Source of the DNA: Bog-473 sp963787485
GTDB taxonomy: Bacteria > Actinomycetota > Acidimicrobiia > Acidimicrobiales > RAAP-2
Direction: 5' to 3'
Assembly (NCBI GenBank): GCA_963787485.1
Contig: CAWBDF010000007.1
Location: 310,001 to 374,000, forward strand
Length of the DNA: 64,000 nt
The notes below the pieces were generated by a model. The model was not told the DNA's origin. It was given only the letters and a program-made list of their open reading frames with translations, and ran no database searches. How positions within the stretch are numbered: position 1 is the stretch's first letter; each line of letters begins with the position of its first letter. The translations under genes were made by a program, and so were the position numbers. Shown one piece after another: positions 60,441 to 64,000 of this stretch.

Positions 60441-61850
60441 ATGAATCTTGCTGAAGAGACGATCACTGATGGACGGATGGTCACCAAGGAGTTGGCTGCA
60501 TGGATCGCCGGCCTGCGCTACGAGGATCTGTCGCGGGCCGCGGTCGAGGAGGCCGGTCGTGTTCTGGCTGACTATCTCGGCGAGTCTCTGTTCGTGGGAG
60601 CGACCAAGCCATGGGGACAGACCATCGCCACGTTCTGCTCGATCGACGGTGGCGGCCAACCGGAGGCCACCATCATCGCTTCGGGGAAGAGGACCTTGGC
60701 GGCACGCGCGGCGATGGCGAACGGCACCATGGCCTTGGGTTTCGAGTATGCCGACTACAACGGACTGGGTCGGCCCTACCCGTTCGCAGTGACAGCTCCC
60801 CTGGCCTTGGCCGAGTCGCACGCGCGGTCCGGTCGAGATCTGGTGCTGGCGATCGTGATCGGATATGAGGTCATCGGTCGGATCGCACGGGCCAGCCGGG
60901 CGCCAGGGCAAGCACCCGGTCACTTCTACGCTCCAGCCCTCTACGGCACCTTCGGTGCCGCGGCCGGTTCGGCCCGACTGCTCGGTCTCTCCACCGTGAA
61001 CACCAACTATGCCCTGGGCCTGGCCGCGGCCTTCACGGGCGGAACGTTCCAGGGTCACGAAGAAGGAGCCTGGCAGCGGTCCTTGAACGGTGGAATGGCG
61101 AGCGAGAGGGGACTGACAGCCGCGCGTTTGGCCGAGACCGGCTTCCGGGGTACCGAGCTTGGACTCGAGGGGGTTCAGGCGTTTGCCAAGATGTACTCTG
61201 ACGGGTTCCTCGACGCGGCCGCTCTCTTTGACGGTCTGGGTGACTCCTACGAGATCACACGGAGGTGGGCCAAGGCCTATCCGATGAACCTGACTTTGCA
61301 TGCACCCGTCGAAGCGCTGTTGAAGATCATGCGGGAGCATGGTCTTACTCACACCGACATCGAGGGGATAGACGCGGCGTGGCAGATGGTGGAGCCTTTC
61401 TTGGGTAAACCCACGGTGTCGACCGTGGTAGCAGCCCAGGCCAATCTTCCATTCGCATTGTCTGTGGCCGCGGTCAAAGGCAGGATCACGGTGGACGAAT
61501 TCACCGAGGAAACGGTCGCCGACCCTGTGATCCGTGACGTAGTGCTTCGTACGAAGGTCCAGCCCGACACAGCATTGATGGAGCGAGTGACGTTCAGCCT
61601 CCCGGGGCGGGTCACCGTGAGGACGAAAGACGGCCGCGAACTCACCGACGAAGTGCTGTATCCGAAGGGGAACCCCTCAAATCCGATGACCGAGGAAGAG
61701 TTCAACGCCAAATTCATGAACATGGCCTCCCGGGTACTCGGCGACAAACAGAGCTCGGAGCTTTACGGCCGAGCCCGTGAGCTGGATCAAGAAAAGGACG
61801 TTGCGGATCTCGCGGTGCTGTTCGCTCTCAGACAGGCATCTTCCTCATAG
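60441..61850 (+). CDS. MmgE/PrpD family protein
   Basis: A 469-residue protein of the MmgE/PrpD family, which includes 2-methylcitrate dehydratase and iminodisuccinate epimerase-type enzymes. It has the N-terminal helical domain (L-A-A-W-I-A-G-L), A-A-M-A-N-G-T-M-A-L-G-F-E-Y-A-D, then G-Y-E-V-I-G-R and K-A-Y-P-M-N-L at the second domain. The H-x-x-D typical of PrpD at that first motif reads E-Y-A-D here, so 2-methylcitrate is not assured as substrate. The ATG at 60441 follows AGGAGA. An NTF2-like gene follows. Confidence 0.87.
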   Translation: MNLAEETITDGRMVTKELAAWIAGLRYEDLSRAAVEEAGRVLADYLGESLFVGATKPWGQTIATFCSIDGGGQPEATIIASGKRTLAARAAMANGTMALGFEYADYNGLGRPYPFAVTAPLALAESHARSGRDLVLAIVIGYEVIGRIARASRAPGQAPGHFYAPALYGTFGAAAGSARLLGLSTVNTNYALGLAAAFTGGTFQGHEEGAWQRSLNGGMASERGLTAARLAETGFRGTELGLEGVQAFAKMYSDGFLDAAALFDGLGDSYEITRRWAKAYPMNLTLHAPVEALLKIMREHGLTHTDIEGIDAAWQMVEPFLGKPTVSTVVAAQANLPFALSVAAVKGRITVDEFTEETVADPVIRDVVLRTKVQPDTALMERVTFSLPGRVTVRTKDGRELTDEVLYPKGNPSNPMTEEEFNAKFMNMASRVLGDKQSSELYGRARELDQEKDVADLAVLFALRQASSS

Positions 61851-61962
61851 TCATGGGGACCCGACTGGCTCCCCGACAGTCTCACCGCCTCCGCGGGCAT
61901 CCGTCGACTACCTTCCTCTCGGTCAAACCCGGAGTTCCGCAACCATTCGGAGGAAGTCATCG

Positions 61963-62394
61963 ATGAACTCGTTTGAGGTGATGGAGGCGAAGCAAGCAAT
62001 CACCGAGGTGCTGTACCGGTACTGCTACGCCATGGATCGCATCGACAACGAGCTGGGATACCAGGTGTGGCACCCCGATGGCGTTGCGCACTATGAGGGC
62101 ATTTTCGATGGGTCAGGCCGAGAATTCGTCGACTGGGTGCTGGCTCAGCACCGCACGTTCACAGGTACCTCCCATCAGGTAACCAACATCGTGATCGACG
62201 TATCCGACGACCGCGCCACGAGCGAGGCGTACGTGACTGCGTGCAACCGCAGCAGAGAGAACGACATCGTCACCCGCGGCCGTTATCTGGACACGTGGTC
62301 GCGTCGAAGTGGCGAATGGCGAATCGACGAGCGGCGGTTTCAACAGGACCTTCTCCACATCATCCCTGTCAACGCGTCCTCCTCCGAGCACTGA
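61963..62394 (+). CDS. SnoaL/NTF2-like protein
   Basis: A 143-residue NTF2-fold protein with the same opening as the one at 20712: A-I-T-E-V-L-Y-R-Y-C-Y-A-M-D-R, then W-H-P-D-G-V-A-H-Y and T-S-H-Q-V-T-N-I-V-I-D-V. The H-Q-V-T-N pattern and R-G-R-Y-L-D-T-W are typical of this branch. The ATG at 61963 follows GGAGGAAG. It lies about 110 bases downstream of the PrpD-like gene and may act on the same compound. Confidence 0.85.
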   Translation: MNSFEVMEAKQAITEVLYRYCYAMDRIDNELGYQVWHPDGVAHYEGIFDGSGREFVDWVLAQHRTFTGTSHQVTNIVIDVSDDRATSEAYVTACNRSRENDIVTRGRYLDTWSRRSGEWRIDERRFQQDLLHIIPVNASSSEH

Positions 62395-62420
62395 AGCGCC
62401 CCTGACCGAGCTCTTGGCGC

Positions 62421-62870
62421 CTATTCCTCCGGCACATCCGTCTGATCTGGCCCTGCACCTGCCGAATACCGCATGGCCATGAGCTCCTCCTTGCTGATGA
62501 AGACGCCGTTCGCCCGGGCTCGGAAGTTCAAGAACCGGAGGCCTCCGGGACCGGCTCGGAACGAGTAGAGCGTGTAGGCAGGGATGAACGCCGACGAGCC
62601 CGGGGTGAGCACTCGACGGCCGAAATGCATCTCGCCTTCGAGCACGAAGACGATCTCGGCCTCGTGGTGCGCGTGAGGGTCAGGACCGCAGTTCGGCTCG
62701 AGGATCGCTTCGAACATCTGTAGCTGTTCGGACCCCCCGGGAAAATACATGCGCACGCTGTTGTCGAGCTCGCTTTCGCCAATGCGGTCGCGTAGCGGTC
62801 CCGCTGGAATGCGGTCTCGGAGCACGAACGCGGGCGTGTCTTTGAGCATCTGGAATTCGATCCTGGCCAC
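62421..62870 (-). CDS. Cupin domain protein (single domain)
   Basis: A 149-residue cupin. Motif 1 is P-H-A-H-H-E-A-E-I-V-F-V-L-E-G-E, with the His and Glu metal ligands, and motif 2 is P-G-S-S-A-F-I-P-A-Y-T-L-Y-S-F, where the usual second His is Tyr. Such cupins are dioxygenases, isomerases or binding proteins. The GTG at 62870 follows GGAGGAAA. It is the downstream neighbour of the larger cupin at 63689, with about 90 bases between. Confidence 0.87.
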   Translation of the reverse strand: MARIEFQMLKDTPAFVLRDRIPAGPLRDRIGESELDNSVRMYFPGGSEQLQMFEAILEPNCGPDPHAHHEAEIVFVLEGEMHFGRRVLTPGSSAFIPAYTLYSFRAGPGGLRFLNFRARANGVFISKEELMAMRYSAGAGPDQTDVPEE

Positions 62871-62960
62871 CGTTTCCTCCTGTCCTCCATCGGATGCTCA
62901 GATCAGCTCGTGTTCAGGCGCCCCCCGATGGCGGTTCAGCCTGATACCTCTCGGAGGCCC

Positions 62961-63689
62961 TCACAGGGGCAGCTGGAGAAGCGCGACGCGGGCACCCCCC
63001 GCCCCGGCGATCAGCTCGGGCGTTGCCTGGCCGGCGTCGAGGGGGGCGAATCCGCAGGCCGCCACCGTCGTGTCGTCAACGTCGACCCGGCCGCGGACGA
63101 TCGCCAGGTAGGCACCGGCACCACCGACCGTGGCGCCGGGAAGGCGCTCGCCCTCCTTGAGATCGGCGAGAGCGACACGGAGTTCGTCGGAATCTGCGCA
63201 CAGGTCGCGCCACGATCCGGCCGGCAGGTGCACGCCCTCGAGTTCCCAGGTCCGGTTCCGCCGGGCTCCCGGATCGAGTGCGAGCGAGCGAAGCTCGCGC
63301 CGAAGCTTGTCCTGGGAGTCTGGCATGAAGTGGGCGCCGGTGTCGGTGACCGAGCGCAAGGTCATGAACGCCGCCCCTTGGGCGCCTGTGACCAGAGGTC
63401 CGTAGGGCGTATAGCGGTCGGCGAAGTGCACGACGCCGGGTCTGATCGAGTGCGAGCCGAAATGCCCGCCGCCTCGCACGAACCACTGGAACTGGTCCAC
63501 CCGGTGGAAGTGCACGCCGAGCGTGAAGCTCGGTGCGAACTCGGCGAGAAAGGCCTGATGCGTCGGCTCGCCGTAGCCTTGGACATCGGTCTCGCGGCTA
63601 GACGGCGGACCGAGGAAATGGTGCGTGCCGGCGGGCCGCTCGCCCAGATCAAGCGGCGGCGGTTCGTCGATCCAGCGCACAGCAGACAT
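62961..63689 (-). CDS. Cupin-fold protein (larger, bicupin-like)
   Basis: A 242-residue protein. The first module has L-G-V-H-F-H-R-V-D-Q-F-Q-W-F-V-R-G-G-G-H, a cupin motif 1 with paired His, followed by P-G-V-V-H-F-A-D-R-Y-T-P-Y-G-P. The C-terminal half (L-A-I-V-R-G-R-V-D-V-D, Q-A-T-P-E-L-I-A-G) looks like a second, degenerate cupin barrel without metal ligands. It may be a dioxygenase or sensor. The ATG at 63689 precedes a recognisable N-terminus. The partial NTF2-like gene lies just upstream. Confidence 0.78.
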   Translation of the reverse strand: MSAVRWIDEPPPLDLGERPAGTHHFLGPPSSRETDVQGYGEPTHQAFLAEFAPSFTLGVHFHRVDQFQWFVRGGGHFGSHSIRPGVVHFADRYTPYGPLVTGAQGAAFMTLRSVTDTGAHFMPDSQDKLRRELRSLALDPGARRNRTWELEGVHLPAGSWRDLCADSDELRVALADLKEGERLPGATVGGAGAYLAIVRGRVDVDDTTVAACGFAPLDAGQATPELIAGAGGARVALLQLPL

Positions 63690-63715
63690 AACCTCGCTTC
63701 TCCCTCCCCGCCGCG

Positions 63716-64000
63716 TCAGATGCGGGATCCTTTGGGCCGAACGTAAATCTCGATCGACCGGACGCGGCCACCGTCGAGCTCGAACAGATCGAGGGCACGC
63801 ATGTGGCCGTCCGCCGTCGGTAGATCGACGAGGGCCACGTATCGCGGGGGGGATTCGAGGATCGTCTCGACCGTGGGACGGGGCTGAATCACGTCGATCG
63901 TCCGCCCGTAGAAGCGCCGTATGGCGTCACGGCCCTCGGCTCGAACGTCCCCGTAGAGCAGTACCGCGTCCTCACTGAACAGATCCGCCACCCCGAGATC
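63716..64000 (-). CDS. SnoaL/NTF2-like protein, 5' end beyond the window
   Basis: About 95 residues of an NTF2-fold protein that enters from the right edge. It reads V-A-D-L-F-S-E-D-A-V-L-L-Y, then R-D-A-I-R-R-F-Y-G-R-T and D-L-F-E-L-D-G-G-R-V-R-S-I-E-I-Y. An ATG lies at 63991, but the frame stays open and family-like to position 64000 (D-L-G-V-A-D-L), so the start is outside. It is upstream of the two cupins on the same strand and could be part of their operon. Confidence 0.8.
   Translation of the reverse strand, partial: DLGVADLFSEDAVLLYGDVRAEGRDAIRRFYGRTIDVIQPRPTVETILESPPRYVALVDLPTADGHMRALDLFELDGGRVRSIEIYVRPKGSRI

Noticed and set aside
60050..60487. A 145-codon minus-strand frame across the PrpD-like start region
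   Set aside because: It is antisense to the start of the MmgE/PrpD gene, runs through the palindrome and lacks a ribosome binding site. The 62-codon frame at 60078-60266 is better placed.

Overview
The window is GC-rich, almost fully coding and free of rRNA, tRNA, CRISPR or insertion-sequence genes. It carries about 68 genes or gene remnants. High GC, frequent GTG starts, AGGAGG-type ribosome binding sites, and many luciferase-like flavin/F420 enzymes, short-chain dehydrogenases (SDR), acyl-CoA dehydrogenases and P450s point to an actinobacterium (mycobacterial or acidimicrobial type). This is inference from gene content only. Most genes look catabolic, for lipids, terpenoids or steroids and xenobiotics.

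Layout. 0-9 kb: a ketopantoate reductase tail, SDRs, a membrane acyltransferase-SGNH protein, a thioesterase divergent from an unusual DNA-binding protein over a tandem operator, then an SDR / sulfotransferase / DUF1214 / VOC operon. 9-21 kb: an amidohydrolase-P450 pair divergent from an SDR; a deletion scar; a luciferase-like enzyme; two acyl-CoA dehydrogenases (one a double-length FadE34-type fusion); a 27-bp tandem hairpin repeat; SnoaL/NTF2-like proteins; a Gfo/Idh/MocA oxidoreductase; a nitroreductase. 21-24.7 kb: luciferase-like enzyme, SDR, PhyH-type dioxygenase, RibD-type reductase.

24.7-38.3 kb is the most coherent block. A MarR gene sits between two similar 13-bp palindromes. Leftward from it run an amidohydrolase, a D-aminoacylase-like enzyme, an SDR, an alpha/beta hydrolase and a thiolase-like/DUF35 pair resembling the Ltp2-ChsH2 steroid aldolase. 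Rightward run three crotonases that lack both classical catalytic glutamates, two acyl-CoA dehydrogenases and an acyl-CoA ligase. Together they could activate, dehydrogenate, hydrate and cleave a branched or cyclic acid side chain.

38-64 kb: further luciferase-like enzymes, SDRs, a second P450 closely related to the first, amidohydrolases, NTF2-like proteins, an internally deleted TetR gene, a GntR regulator, a MetE-like protein, a hydrolase, an MmgE/PrpD protein divergent over a perfect palindrome, and two cupins.

The same families recur in different combinations: 9 SDRs, 5 luciferase-like enzymes, 5 amidohydrolases plus 2 remnants, and 8 NTF2-like proteins. Four genes carry five breaks that all have the same sign, each repaired by removing one base. 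These could be sequencing or assembly errors or recent decay.
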